Assembly (NCBI GenBank): GCA_026182355.1
Contig: JAPFBL010000068.1
Span: forward strand, 1,240,001-1,304,000
Direction: 5' to 3'
Length of the DNA stretch: 64,000 bases
From: Hermatobates lingyangjiaoensis
Lineage: Eukaryota; Arthropoda; Insecta; Hemiptera; Hermatobatidae
Positions 12,265 to 22,975 of this stretch are shown in pieces; positions within the stretch are counted from its first letter, which is position 1, and every line of letters starts with the position of its first letter. Position numbers and translations under genes: made by a program. The notes beneath the pieces are model-generated. The model searched no databases, was not told the origin of the DNA, and saw nothing but the letters and a program-made list of their open reading frames with translations.

Positions 12265-12495
12265 TATATATATTATAAATAGTTTAATGTACATAAAGAA
12301 ATTAAAAGCACACACATACAGTCTCTAATTTTCGGTTTGAGCCGTCATCAGGAGAGATAAGAGAGGGAACCTAAGCGCAATGGTTTCCCTCTCTTATCAC
12401 TCCTCAAGCGGTTCAAACCAAAAATTAGAGAGTGTAAGGGTGTGCTTTTAATTTTCCTATGTTTGCTTATGTACATTGAACTATATTTTTCCGTT
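12265..12495. mobile_element. Family A PLE terminal repeat, inverted pair
   Basis: Two family A terminal repeats lie head to head with arms about 12283-12376 and 12381-12490, joined at the GAGAGGGAA/TTTCCCTCTC centre. The left repeat reads on the minus strand: core CTGATGA at 12345-12351, a GG/CC-closed hairpin, then GAAA at 12330-12333, with TCTC/GAGA as a possible stem I. The right copy on the plus strand (12402-12425) has lost part of the CTGATGA core. A (TA)n tract at 12260-12275 borders the left end. The fold matches the hammerhead layout known from PLE terminal repeats. Cleavage is not shown. Confidence 0.7.
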
Positions 12496-12524
12496 TCGGA
12501 TAGTATTCCATCGATATATATATT

Positions 12525-12650
12525 AGTATATTTTGGGAGCAGACCTTTTTTTACACATATTTCATTAAAAAGTATGCCGATTTTCATTTTTGTTCTTTTT
12601 CTGTTTAATTTCTCCAGTTTTCTAAACTTGGTTTTATAAGATTATAAGAA
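12525..12650 (-). pseudogene. PLE N-terminal module N1
   Basis: The minus strand reads FRKLEKLNRKRTKMKIG followed by ILFNEICVKKGLLPKYTNIYI. This is the N-terminal region typical of Penelope-like element proteins: a basic LEKL coiled stretch, then F-x-x-x-C-L-x-x-x-L-L-P-K-Y. The frame runs through TNIYI into a TATATA stretch and then into the antisense of family A repeat sequence, so the reverse transcriptase that should follow is missing. Four or more copies in this window stop at the same place. Confidence 0.7.
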
Positions 12651-12780
12651 AAAGAAATGAGAAAACAGTGGAAGACCTTTCAGCCTTAACAAGTGGTCTT
12701 CATCAGAGTCAAATCTTAACCGAAGATAAGGTTGAGAGACTTTTTTCTCATTTTTTATTGTGGTTTCAACATATATAATT
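12640..12780. mobile_element. Family B PLE terminal repeat, short inverted pair
   Basis: Minus-strand core CTGATGA at 12710-12716 is followed by a stem-loop and GAAA at 12678-12681. The right half (12720-12780, plus strand) repeats the 3' part of family B, ending TTTTTATTGTGGTTT. It is more diverged than the copies at 19476 and 61364. It directly adjoins the PLE N-terminal module on its left. Confidence 0.7.
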
Positions 12781-13540
12781 TAGATTGATAGTAGATGTTC
12801 CTTAAGAAAGATCTTTGCTAAACATTATTTTTCACTAATGAAATGAAAAACCATTATATTTCATTGATTAGACTTGCTTTGAATACTACAACAAGAAATA
12901 AATAGTTAATGATGAGTTACTGTTAATAGCTGTTGATGAGTATAGAAAAGCAACAAAATATATAAAAAAAAATTAAAAAGTTTATGTTGCTTTTTGAATT
13001 TAATAATTTAGTTTATATTATATATTCTTAAATAATGTTGTTTTGTTGCTACTGTATTTCTAAAAGTACAAGCCTTTTGCTCCTTTAGTAGTTTGGTTTA
13101 TTTCAAGAAATTTTACTTTTTCAAAGAAATAAGTAAAGGATGTATTAAGGCTGCCTAGCTCGCAATTTAAGTAAAGTCTACATAACAGATGCTTATGATG
13201 AGGGCCACAAATATTGTGATTTTGTTCTATGATACCTTTGCGCTGTTCAGATAACGCCATCAATGAATAAGCAATATTCACGACTTCTTTATGTCATATT
13301 CTTATTTTTTTTCTTTATGTAAAGAACATAGAATGCTTTACAATCAAGGCTGTGTGTGTATCGTTAATTTTAAAAATATTAATTTTGAGAACACTATATC
13401 GATTAATATGATATATATTAAACAATTCCAGTTCTGTTTATAAGCCTTTTCATAAAGAAGAACTTTATTATATTTTTTTTGGAAAAAAAGTGTATTGTCC
13501 GATATTTAAGCACAAAGGAAAAGTGTAGAAGTAAGAGAAA
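12781..13540. other. No recognisable feature
   Basis: AT-rich sequence with homopolymer runs near 12965 and 13300. No gene or repeat copy is supported. Confidence 0.5.
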
Positions 13541-13544
13541 AAAT

Positions 13545-14050
13545 GTGCAATTGGGTCGGAGAGTAGTAAGGTTTCTAAATAGGACCTCCTAATCGGGGCG
13601 AGGGCCATTTTTAATAATGCTTACCGGTCAGGCCACTCGAATCTATTCCTCTTCTTTACCCTCTCAAAAGAACGACCGAGACCCTTTGTTTAGTAAGCTT
13701 CAGAGAATGATGAGTTTATTAAAAAGGCCTTCCCTGGGAGAGCCGGCAAATTTGATTTGTACATCTCAACACCAGAAGGGAAGGTTTTTTTTTTTATCGT
13801 AAAAAGAATGAGTCTATTGTAATCGCCTTTATAATTGAGCCCTTGGCCAGTCATTCATGTAATTATTGGACTGGCAGGAAACAAGTGATACTGGCGGAAG
13901 GGTTCAGCAATCGACCACCCTCACCCCTGTGTGGCTTTATTGTTGAAAAAAATATTTCATTCCATACTGGAATGCATTTAACCGTGTCAATCAATGTATA
14001 CCACGAGAAATGCTATCCACACTATTTCAATTTATTGGACTTGTAAACCA
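13545..14050. other. GC-balanced island, candidate conserved non-coding element
   Basis: About 500 bp with balanced composition in two blocks (13550-13780 and 13825-13945), separated by a T run. The second block contains TTTATAATTGAGCC and TGTAATTATTGGACTGGC, AT-core sites set in GC-richer sequence. Frames crossing it are short and unrecognised. Nothing like it recurs in the window. Enhancer-like by composition only. Confidence 0.3.
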
Positions 14051-14394
14051 ACAGGAACAAATAATTTTTAAACTCTTTGGTATCAGTTTAATAAAAACCT
14101 ATACAACCACACAATGCAAAAAAGCATGTGTTTCATATGAGCTGTCTTCTTTCATTAAAAAAATGTGCTAAAATCTGTATGATTTCAGAAAATTCTGAAT
14201 GATTTCTACTCGATATAAACTTGTATATACAGAGTACATAGCACTGTATATAACAAGTGACTCAAGAAGTATGGAGGACGTCATATAATATGAAATGTAT
14301 ATGTCATATATATAAATGATGCCATATGTGTCAAATGTATTTTCATAAACCTATATGAATACATATGTATTAGGTATTATACAGATACTTAAAA
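14051..14394. other. AT-rich DNA with CATATG-type palindromic patch
   Basis: 14270-14370 has many overlapping CATATG/ATATGT words (for example around 14284-14312 and 14350-14365) but no strict tandem unit. Nothing else is seen. Confidence 0.4.
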
Positions 14395-14522
14395 TAAACT
14401 GTGAAACATAGAAAGAAACATAACCGTTTGACCATTATGGCGGTCGAAATATTGAAAAATGAGTCTTTGTTATGTTTCTTTCAATATATCAAAGTTTTTT
14501 TAAGTGTAAACTGCTCGACCAC
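14395..14522 (+). mobile_element. Family D PLE terminal repeat
   Basis: Shares GTGAAACATAGA near the start, a GACC...GGTC hairpin followed by GAAATATTGAAAA, and the later GAGTCTTTGTTATGTTTCTTTC phrase with copies at 25190, 61236 and 63785. The CTGANGA half of the core is decayed here. The flank contains a partly palindromic AAGAAACATAA/TTATGTTTCTT pair. Confidence 0.6.
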
Positions 14523-14539
14523 ATTTAGTTAATCAGATA

Positions 14540-14660
14540 TATATAAACTAGAATTTTCAAAAGAACACATAGAAAAGAAATCACTGAACTCACTACTATA
14601 TTTTGATGTCCAATGTCGTCAGGAATAGATGTAAATCGCTCTAAAGGCTGATAACGACTG
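14540..14660 (-). mobile_element. Family E PLE terminal repeat, fragment
   Basis: The minus strand carries CTGACGA (about 14616-14622) and a CATTGGACATC hairpin-like segment followed by AAAATAT, with the same downstream phrase (AGTGAGTTC ... TTCTTTTCTATGTG) as the copy at 60300-60420. The GAAA has become AAAA, so this ribozyme core is probably dead. Confidence 0.55.
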
Positions 14661-14683
14661 TTATGGTTATGTATATATATAAC

Positions 14684-14720
14684 TATATATGGATATATAT
14701 ATATATATATATATATATAC
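14684..14720. repeat. (TA)n microsatellite
   Basis: An almost uninterrupted TA tract separates the family E fragment on the left from the family A fragment on the right. Confidence 0.9.
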
Positions 14721-14729
14721 GTTTCATAT

Positions 14730-14868
14730 ACTAAAAATTAGAGACAGTAAGTGTGTTTGTTCCTTAGTTCTGTGCTTGTGATTCACCGTGAAACGTTTGT
14801 TGTCCTTTTGGATCGTTTTCCTGTTTACAATATATATATAACAATATTTCATTATAAACACATCAAAT
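14730..14868 (+). mobile_element. Family A PLE terminal repeat, 5'-truncated
   Basis: Begins at TAAAAATTAGAGACAGTAAG, just downstream of where the hammerhead-like core should be, and continues with TGTGTTTGTTCC, GTGAAACGTTTGTTGTCC and TTGGATCGTTTTC as in the copy at 36180-36275. The core itself is missing. It is bounded on the right by another TATATA tract (14831-14841). Confidence 0.6.
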
Positions 14869-14992
14869 CAAAATCAATGTCAAACCACAATAATAAACCT
14901 TTCAACCGTAACAAGCAGTCTTCGTTAAAGTCAACTCAACTTAATCTTTTTTTTCATTTTTTATTGTTGCTTGGATGTTGATATATATATTA
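14869..14992. mobile_element. Family B PLE terminal repeat, degenerate
   Basis: Contains AAACCACAATAATAAA, CTTTCAACCGTAACAAGC and TTTTATTGTTG..TGG blocks of family B. The minus-strand core is decayed to a TAACGA form and the hairpin is only partly kept. Adjoins a TATATATA tract at 14980-14990. Confidence 0.6.
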
Positions 14993-15404
14993 TCGAAGTT
15001 GGCAGCAGCTTCTGCTTAGACCAATTTCTTACTGATGTTCTCTAGTTTCCTCACTAGTTTGGGGTAACATTCAGGTATTTTCCATAGGAGTTCTGGTAAC
15101 GGCAGGAAAGAAATATAAGGTAGACCGCTAAACACTTTAAAACTTCAATCTAGAAATTTTAATAAGATTAAAGTATACCTAATACTTAATAAAGTAAAGT
15201 AAATAAATAAGTAATAGCTAAGATTAAAATTTTAAAGTGTTTAGCGTTCTACCTTATATTTCTTTCCTATGGAAAATACCTGAAAGTTACCGCAAACCAG
15301 TGAGGAAACTAGAGAACATCAGCAAGAAATTGGTGAACGCAGAAGCTGCTGCCAACTTCAATAATACTTGTTTGAGAGAAAACCTGCTGTATGACAGATA
15401 ACCT
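14992..15404 (+). pseudogene. PLE N-terminal module N2 in an inverted repeat
   Basis: The right arm (about 15225-15400, plus strand) reads KPVRKLENISKKLVNAEAAA then NFNNTCLRENLL, the N-terminal PLE signature. The left arm (about 14992-15145) is its inverted copy and carries the same coding on the minus strand, with an 18-bp or so insertion near 15090-15107 and a stop. A second, tighter inverted repeat lies at the right end: 28-bp arms about 15363-15390 and 15410-15437, around ACTTGTTTGAGAGAAAACC. The C-terminal side runs straight into a (TA)n tract and an antisense family B repeat. Confidence 0.65.
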
Positions 15405-15462
15405 GATAACAGCAGGTTTTCTCTCAAACAAGTATTACTGAAGTTGGCAATATGTTGGCAAT

Positions 15463-15486
15463 CTTTATATATATATATATATATAA
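15463..15486. repeat. (TA)n microsatellite
   Basis: TA tract inside a short palindrome, ATCTTTATATA...TATAAAGAT, that forms the edge of the family B repeat on its right. Confidence 0.85.
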
Positions 15487-15650
15487 AGATTTCACAATAA
15501 ACACGTGAAATAACAATCAATGATCAAACCACAATAAGAAATGGGAAAACAAGACTAAGATCAGTTGGGTTTTTGACTCTGACAAAGACCGCTTGTTACG
15601 GTTGAATGATCTTAGTCTTGTTTTCCCATTTCTTATTGTGGTTTGATCAT

Positions 15651-15654
<4 letters not shown>
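15486..15654. mobile_element. Family B PLE terminal repeat, snap-back copy
   Basis: Arms 15516-15563 and 15607-15654 are a perfect 48-bp inverted repeat. The 43-nt loop holds one plus-strand core (CTGACAA at 15579-15585, then GACCG/CGGTT hairpin, then GAAT), so the arms come from the outer part of family B and only one ribozyme-like centre is kept. (TA)n tracts lie on both sides (15463-15486 and 15653-15698). Confidence 0.8.

Positions 15655-15698
<44 letters not shown>
15653..15698. repeat. (TA)n microsatellite
   Basis: About 22 uninterrupted TA units between two family B repeats. Confidence 0.95.
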
Positions 15699-15702
<4 letters not shown>

Positions 15703-15850
15703 AAACCACAATATGAAAAGGGGGAAAAATACTTAGACCTTACAATCGTAACAAGCGGTCTTCGTCAGAGTCAAAAACCCAGCAGAGGTTTTTGACGAAG
15801 TCAGTTGGGTTTTCGATTTTGACGAACACCGCTGAGAAATAGTTATATCA
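15699..15850. mobile_element. Family B PLE terminal repeat, imperfect inverted pair
   Basis: Left half on the minus strand has core CTGACGA at 15772-15778 with the GACCG/CGGTT-type hairpin; GAAA is replaced. The right half (15785-15840) is a shorter inverted copy around TTTTTGACGAAG and AGTTGGGTTTT. More diverged than the neighbouring copies. Confidence 0.65.
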
Positions 15851-16555
15851 CAAGATTAAGGCCCTCAAGATTATTATAACATAGATAAACCAAAACACAT
15901 AAATAAATGAAAAAGACTTTTCATTTATTCATCCATCGTTGTATCTCTCTATTTTTTCTCCTGATGACTGTTCAAGATCTTTTTGTCATTTCTTATTATG
16001 CCTCTTTCTATCAATAATTTTTTTTTATTTATAATTGCTTGATTATTTTTAGTCAATAATAAGAGAAGACAGTTCTGATGGTTACCATTTCAGTAATGAT
16101 CTAAGAATCCACCATAATAGAAATAAGTGAAAATATAAATTGAATGGAAACCTGTCTAAAGTAATACAATTGTTACCCAAGACTAAAAAAATTACATGAT
16201 ATTACGTTGTTTCCCCCAAAACTATTTTCTTTTAAGTGGAGAACTGTTGCCTGCATTCAGTTCGCTATCCACAAACTTTAAACCTTTATCTCAATCGTAA
16301 ACATTTTACATTTTTTTTTTATTTTTCTGCTTCTATTATTCTGTTTGATATTCCCGTAAATTTTTTATCACTACCCCACAAAGAATGATATTCTTCTCTT
16401 TAGGAACCTTTACAGCTTTTGTTAAAACAACAATGCATTTATAATATGATGGTGTGTGGCATACTTGTAGTTCAGTACACAATACTGTTTGTCAGTAAGC
16501 AGTGTTACCTAGTTGATTAATAATATCGAATCCTAAATGTATCAGCACTCAGGTA
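15851..16555. other. No recognisable feature
   Basis: AT-rich, unique-looking sequence. A T run lies at 16312-16321. Confidence 0.5.
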
Positions 16556-16559
16556 TATT

Positions 16560-16820
16560 CAGAGCAGGTATCTTTTAAGGATACCTAACATTGTTAGTCA
16601 TTAAAAGAGTAGGCTCAGTTGAATTACTTAAGCCGATGTGTGAGTAGTACTTGTATCCCCTTTCGTTTGTATCTAAATGGTTCTTCAAGCCCACGTATCA
16701 TTTACACATAATAATAGAAAGTACCTTTTAAATAGTATCTGATTTTGTCAGTCATTAAAATGTTTGTCTCAACTGGATTACTTTAAGAGTCGTGGTGTAG
16801 AAACTAGTACCTTCTTGGGC
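16560..16820. repeat. Diverged tandem duplication, spacing about 155 bp
   Basis: The block at 16563-16655 (GGTATCTTTTAA, TTAGTCATTAAAA, AACTGAATT-like, CTTGTATCC) is repeated at 16717-16815 with the same order of landmarks (GTACCTTTTAA, TCAGTCATTAAAA, CAACTGGATTACTT, ACTAGTACC). Non-coding. Confidence 0.55.
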
Positions 16821-18055
16821 TGGCACCTACATAGCGCCAAGATAAAGCTACAAGATTTTTTTTTTTTTGTAAGAACAGCTCTCATTACTGGAAAGCATCC
16901 ATTAGATGAGTTCTGACTGGGGAAGTAGATACTTTGTGACGACCAAGAACTCAGCATTAAAGTGGTCTATAAACAGTGGAGTGCCACAAGCCAGTCATAA
17001 ACATGAAAGCATTTCATCTTATGCAAAGGGTACATGATTTCCCATTTCCCATACAGAAATTTATCTCACAGATATAATACATTATTTATATTAACTTCGA
17101 AATTTCTTGCGGAATACTTACTTAAACATTTGTAACACAAGTAATGTTGAATTATTGTTAATAGCGTTATGTTTCTGCCAGTTCTACGTATATACCATCT
17201 GAATAAAATAACATAATGAAATTCATGTTTAATCGAGACAAAGATAACAAATTCATACATTCTGGAAGTTTGCTGATTCAATACTAGCTGGATAAATAAT
17301 TTCTTTCATTACCATAACATTTATTTAGGATCTACGAGTCAGTTAGAACAAACTTTTGATTCGTCGAATGTGAACAACAACAGATCTCCTGCTTTCTTTG
17401 ACTGCATAAATTCCTCTCACTCCACTTTGTCTTTCTCTCTTTATTCTTTTCTACTTCAGTCGTATACTCTCTCTTTCTATCCTATACAATATCATGATTT
17501 ATGTTCTCTGTCACTCGCTCACATTCCCTTGATATCGCACTTTCCCTTCATCGTACACTCCATCCCTCCCTTTTTTACCTATTTTCTCATAATCACTCAC
17601 CCTCTCCACACAATTTATTGATCCCTCCTTCAACTTTGATAAATACAGTATAATTACCTCTTAAATATATATTTTCTTTACCAATCTCATTACTCTGTCT
17701 TCTATCATTTCTGTATGTCAACTCTATCATGGACAGAACATGTAGCAGGACCCTTAGGAACAAAAAAATGTTCTCGTACAGGACCTTTTCCTGGGCACGC
17801 TTTCCAACTAAGGATATATTTAGGTTAATTTAGTAGCACTATATTATGTGTTCTTAGAAATAAAGAAACCTATTAAAAGATCTGTTGATTAATAATGTCT
17901 AATAAACGACTCAAAGAGGATTTACATCTTTATTAACATTATAAATAATAAGTATGCTTTATTACGAAATGATAAATTATTATCAACCTAATTAATATTC
18001 TGAATATATTTTTTGTTTATTACATTTGTAACCTCAAAGATAATACCAAATTTGA
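16821..18055. other. Pyrimidine-rich and AT-rich DNA, no gene
   Basis: 17390-17640 is strongly C/T-rich on the plus strand (many TCTC, CTTTC, CCCTC words); its open frame of about 83 codons is simply the translation of that bias. 16858-16869 is a T run. Nothing else is seen. Confidence 0.5.
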
Positions 18056-18059
18056 AAAC

Positions 18060-18425
18060 TCTAGAGTTAACAGTTTAGGAGAAAAAAGGTTTTCTAAAAA
18101 CCGCTGTTTGGCAAAAAAAGTGACTTTCCCGTCATGCATAATTCTTCCCAAACAATATCACATCTACATTATGGGGCCCATTTTTGTGGAAAATACTAAC
18201 TTGATCTATCAAAGATTCTGGACCGTAGCGTGGTAACAAGCAATGCTAAGACACTCACCCACCCACCCACACACACACACACATCATCGAGAAAACATCA
18301 TAAAATGACTTCTCGGACCTCAAAACATATAATTCCAAAATCATATATAAGTCAAAATCTCGAGATCAATTTTTTTCACGATCACTATACTTTACTTATG
18401 GTAAAGTAAAAAGTAAAATCTTCAA
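18060..18425 (+). repeat. Dispersed repeat family R2, copy 1
   Basis: Aligns over about 360 bp with 29303-29665 and over its 3' part with 40915-41075. Shared blocks: TCTAAAAACCG, GGCCCATTTTTGTG, AAAGATTCTGGA.CGTAGCGTG, CACTCAC plus (CA)n, ACATCATCGA, GACTTCT.GGACCTCAAAACA, GAGATCAATTTTTTTCACGA. A 3' part of this kind, ending in AAGTAAAAA-like tails, is familiar from arthropod dispersed repeats, but I cannot name the family. Confidence 0.75.
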
Positions 18426-19265
18426 TATGTGTTTAATGTTTTGAAATAAAAAGAAGAATTCAATATTACCGTACTTTTTCATGCATAAAGTTCATTCGCA
18501 GACTATTGTTAGATATTCTCGCAAACAAACTTACAGAAAAATGCAAACCAGGTATTTTTTTTAATGCAACAACTTGAAAAGAAGTAAAATTTGACAAAAA
18601 ATTTGGATTGAAAAATAACCTGACAGATCTGGAGAATAAGGAGTCATCGTTATAGGAATGCAATTTGATATTCATGTGCCTCCTATAATCATATGGGTCA
18701 ACTTGTGGGGCCTGATCTATTGGGACGCAAAGCAATTCAGTGCCTGTTCAATGTCAGGTAGCCGTAAAACCATGTCCACGCCTTCCTTGTATCGGAAGAA
18801 ACGTAATGTCCACGATATCCTTATAACGTAAAGGAGTTAGAACTGTGCCAGTCCAATATGAATAGTAGTAATACCATATAAACGTCATTTCTCTGTGAAG
18901 ACGTAAATCATTTGGTCCCGTTCCTAACCAATGTCCTCACAGACTCCTACCCTTATTAACTTTAATGAGACCATACTATGACTCTGAATACAGAATCAAT
19001 CCCATAATGTCCAATCGTTTTGGCACTAAGTATCAAATAAAAAAAGTCTCACATATTCCTCACCTAGAACGGCATTAGAACTAAACCTCTACGCCTGGAT
19101 GTTGGGAACAAAAAAAAAAACAAATAATTTATTAATATATTATTTGTTTTTTACAATTTTTTTAATTTTGTCTATTGTATTTTCATTATACTTTGGCATT
19201 ACCCTTTCCATTATCGGACCTTCAGTACTTAGCTCCTTTTTTACGCTAGTGCTGCTCTCATCGGT
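18426..19265. other. No recognisable feature
   Basis: Mixed sequence; open frames of 83-89 codons have no domain. Not similar to other parts of the window. Confidence 0.5.
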
Positions 19266-19269
19266 TGAC

Positions 19270-19480
19270 TCTTCATTGCTTCATTCACGCTCCGTCCTTC
19301 GACGTAAGAAGATCTCTCTCACTTCGTCCTCTCTTCCAGACTACTCCTGATGATGAAAACCAGTTCAAAATATTGAGAATTCTGTAAATGTGCTTTTTAT
19401 TCCCTTTTTCTGTGTCGTGCTTTGTGTAATTTAAAGTTGTGTAGTCCTTGTGAACTGTTTATTCAATTTATTATATATAT
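19270..19480 (+). mobile_element. Single-copy pLTR-like repeat (type G)
   Basis: Core CTGATGA at 19347-19353 is followed by one unpaired T, a GAA/TTC-closed hairpin (19355-19366) and AAAA in place of GAAA. CTC before the core can pair with GAG at about 19374. The downstream phrase (TGTGCTTTTTATTCCC, TTTCTGTGTCGTGC, ATTTAAAGTTGTG) ends at TATATATAT (19472-19480). It shows the same general plan as the multi-copy families. Confidence 0.5.
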
Positions 19481-19622
19481 ATCCATAAAAAGATTTCACA
19501 TAAACACGTGAAACAACAATCAATGATCAAACCACAATAAGAAATGGGAAAACAAGACTAAGATCTTTCAACCGTAACAAGCGGTCTTCGTCAGAGTCAA
19601 AAACCCAACTGATATATCCATA
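19476..19622 (-). mobile_element. Family B PLE terminal repeat
   Basis: Well-preserved single copy on the minus strand: core CTGACGA at 19588-19594, GACCG/CGGTT hairpin, GAAA at 19566-19569, with GACT/AGTC as stem I. Its outer end carries the CACGTG..TTTATGTGAAATC phrase next to TATATA. It abuts type G directly on its left. Confidence 0.8.
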
Positions 19623-22000
19623 CATGTATATATAATTGCATGTTAAAACACAAAATGACAAGAAAAAGGCAAACAGATTCGTTTTTCAATGATATTAACT
19701 CTCTTCAGTCAATAATGTAAAAAAAAAAGAACAAACACGCTACTAACACTCTTGAAAGTATCACATGTAATAAGGCGTTACAGAGAGATAATCATTCTAG
19801 CCAAGCTTAAAATAATATCTCGAAATTAAATTAAATTTGGAGTGGGTATACTGAAGTTGGCTGTAAGCAAACATATAATCAAACTTATATCACTGACAAT
19901 CAGTTTAATGGCATCACTTATTCCAAAGTGACTGTATCTTCTCAGCTGAAATAAAAATAAATCGTTATCGCAGAGCAATGTGAACATTTACTTGAGACGT
20001 TGCTCCATATGTACTTTTATTAGTGTAATATTTTTTCATCTAACACCCTACATGAATACAAAGCAGTAGAGTTTACTTTTTATCATGCAATATCCTTATT
20101 AAGTACACTGAGTTTGTATAAATTCAATATGAGATTGAATGTTTATTGAATCAACAGACGTATATGTTCGATTAAGAGCCCATTTTGGTATAAACAAAAA
20201 TAATGTAAATTTCAAATGTTTCAAAATTGCCTGAAACTATTAAGTTCTTTACAAAATATGTTATTTTCCAACAGTGGGAGAAGTGGAGTGCTTAATATAT
20301 TTGCAATAGACATTTAACCAGCCATATAAATTTCTTAATAAATTTAAATTAATTTTTAATAAATTAATATTTATTATAAACTCTTAACATAATAAATTTC
20401 TTAAATTAGTCAATCGTTTCGCTTGATTTTCATGTAAAATTTTTTAATAAGATGTATACAAATAAAACAACTATTGTAGGTAAGGATTATTAAAAGTGGA
20501 GTTATCACGTTATTCGGTCTATAGTCTAATCTCCCAATAGTCTAAAATTATTTATTTTTATTACTACTATTTCCTAATAATAAGTAAATACATTTCGAAT
20601 TATTTCTTTTGCTATATTTAAAATTTCATCGTTTAGGTTAAAGTAGTTATAAATAAAGTTATAATTAAAGTAGTTAATTAGGTTAATTAAATATATTTTC
20701 TGAATTCATAAAATATACTGCAATGCCCCTTTTAGAAGAGGTAAAGTTCTAAGGTTTTCCAAAGTTGTCTACCTTAAACCAGTTTTAAGTTATTTATTAA
20801 ATACCATTTATCTTATTTCATGTGATACCTACAAGAGGATGTAACAATATATATGAGCTTAAAACTGATGCGTAAGGAAGGCAATAAAATTGAGAAAAGG
20901 GACTCAGATCTTTCGGCAGTAACTGATCATTGTTGAATTGTCAAAATGTACTATTGGATTCAAAATAATAACTATAACAAAAATTGTACATGGTCAAACG
21001 TCTTGTGTATATCTAATATACATATTGTTATAAATTCAATGAATGTTATTGGAAAATAATTTATTGATCCACTTTGAATGAAGAGTTAATGCATAGATTA
21101 CAATCTTCTAAGTCAATTAGTTTAGTAACCACCATATAGAATAATTAGAAGGTAAAAATATTATCAAACAATTCCAGGTTACATTACACAGAAGAGTTTG
21201 TTATTGGGAGGATTTGCTGAAAAGAGAGTAAAGAGAGAAATAAGCGAAAGAAGTTGTGCAGACTAGGTCAATTGTTTATCAAGTGAGTCGATAGGGACGC
21301 GAAAAATGAAATCAATACTGAAGCAGAGTCAAGTAGAGCCAAGAGCATGGAAATACTAAACTGATTCGCATATTTACTCTTATCAATAAATGCTCGTAAC
21401 TGAACAAACATTTACACATTTAATTAGCATGCCACTGTTGAAGGACCATTCAAAGGTTACTTCTTCAGGTTTAAACTTACAAACACTTTGAAATGTACTT
21501 GCGGTCAACAAATATCTCCATCATAGTGGGTATTCTTAATACTATTAAGTACGAAGTTAAATGCAGTTAGTGTTGGATAATTTGTAAACATTTGAAATGG
21601 ACGTACGGTACACATGACCCTCCCGCAGTGTCTTTTCCCTGCAGTTCAAGGGACACATATTAATGATTTTAATAACTTAAAATACATTTGTAACAAACTT
21701 GTAACAGTTATATTTCTAAAATTACTATAAAGCTATACCAATAATCACTTCGTTCAATGGAACAGGAATTCAGCAATGAAATCAAGGATCGTCTATTATT
21801 GCTTGCCTTTAAATAATTTGAACTATAACAAGCAGTTTCTCTTCTTAGTAATGAACGAATTCCAAATAAGGTCAAGGTGTGAGGAGAACGTATGAGGGAA
21901 GGAGGTATATGTTTATCCATATCACTAAACTCCACCTGCCTTACTAACAACAATACTTTACTTTAGTTAAATAAGTTAGATCATCAGCCAGTCACCGGAT
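19623..22000. other. Long AT-rich stretch, one possible family B remnant
   Basis: At 20870-20945 the string GAGAAAAGGGACTCAGATCTTTCGGCAGTAAC resembles a decayed family B repeat (kept as two short matches). Otherwise there is only AT-rich DNA, including TTAATAAATT-type words at 20335-20405 and 20640-20700. No gene seen. Confidence 0.45.
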
Positions 22001-22099
22001 GTTAAACAAATAAAACCAATTCGACATGCAAATGATAGTTTATTACCGAACAAACTTGCATACATATGATTAGATGATGCATACACAATATCTAATATT

Positions 22100-22272
22100 G
22101 TCTATAAAATCAGAAAGACAATCCAAACTGGACACAATAAGAGTTCAAAAAACATACTTACATCCTCGAATTTTCGAGGAATCCGTCTTCAAGAGAAAAT
22201 ACGGATTCTCCGAAAATTTGAGTTTGTAAGTGTTTTATCTCTCCGCGTGTTTTCTTCCATTTTGAACTCACT
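22100..22272 (-). mobile_element. Family H insertion with 7-bp target duplication
   Basis: Flanked by TAATATT at 22093-22099 and again at 22273-22279; the intact R3 copy has it once (22851-22857). The insert has GAGTTCAAAA near the left end and TTTTGAACTC at the right end. Inside is an inverted pair of hammerhead-like centres: minus-strand TTGAAGA near 22187-22193 followed by a hairpin and GAAA (22172-22175), and a plus-strand half at 22190-22230 with GGATTCTCCGAAAATTTGAG. No ORF. It is a non-autonomous element of about 173 bp. Confidence 0.75.
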
Positions 22273-22489
22273 TAATATTAATCAACATTGACTTACCGTA
22301 CGTAATTAATTAAGAGTACTATAATATAAGCATTGCTATGATTTAATTTACTATTAAATATCACTCGAAAAAATTAAAATTTCATATATATTTTCTTAAG
22401 ACAAGCTATGTTCTAACTAAATATAGTTGAAAATCAACTGAAAACAAACATTTGTCAAGTTAGCATTTTATGTTATCATTTCTCTGTTC

Positions 22490-22645
22490 AAAAATTTGCC
22501 CTTGAAGATGGTCACCGATGACCATGTGATATTTCGTTGAAGATGAAAACCGAAACAGTGACCGATACCGAAATATTGTCATTATTACGGATTAAATAAT
22601 AGAGAAAACACTCTCTGAAGAAAAGCGGCCTCCCAAATACTCACA
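22490..22645 (+). mobile_element. Family H-like terminal repeat
   Basis: Core CTTGAAGA at 22501-22508, one unpaired T, a perfect GGTCA/TGACC stem (22510-22514 with 22519-22523), but then ATGTGATATTTC instead of GAAA. A second, partial motif (TTGAAGATGAAAACCGAAACAG) lies at 22537-22558. It carries GAAATATTG near 22569. Probably a composite of two decayed repeats. Confidence 0.5.
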
Positions 22646-22975
22646 ACCAAGTGATATAATTATTTACACATTCCAGTAAATTACTACATTTTTGTGATAC
22701 CCAAATAATTATTTTTCATTTGTATGTTGTAATTAAAAAAAATATAAATTAAATTGAGTACCACTCATATTAAACAAATAAAGCCCATCTGACATGCGCA
22801 AAACAGTTGTATTACCATTAACACTATTTGAGGAATAATACATACATATCTAATATTAAACAATATTGACTTACCGTATGTAATTAAAAAAGAAATGCTA
22901 TCACATTAACCATTGCAAATATTATTTAATTATCTATTTAACCTCACACAGGAAAAATTTAATTTAATTTAAAAA

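Larger units (their letters stand above)
22003..22975 (+). repeat. Direct repeat pair R3 (22003-22390 and 22755-22975)
   Basis: Unit 1 is 22003-22099 plus 22273-22390; unit 2 is 22755-22975. Shared blocks: TTAAACAAATAAA, GACATGC, TATTACC, CATA, TATCTAATATT, TTGACTTACCGTA.GTAATTAA, GCATTGC/CCATTGC. Unit 1 is split by the type H insertion at 22100-22272; unit 2 keeps the uninterrupted site. Confidence 0.75.

Noticed and set aside
17370..17621. 83-codon plus-strand frame rich in S, L, F, Y, H, P
   Set aside because: It is the translation of a pyrimidine-rich stretch; no domain, no splice signals, no copy elsewhere.
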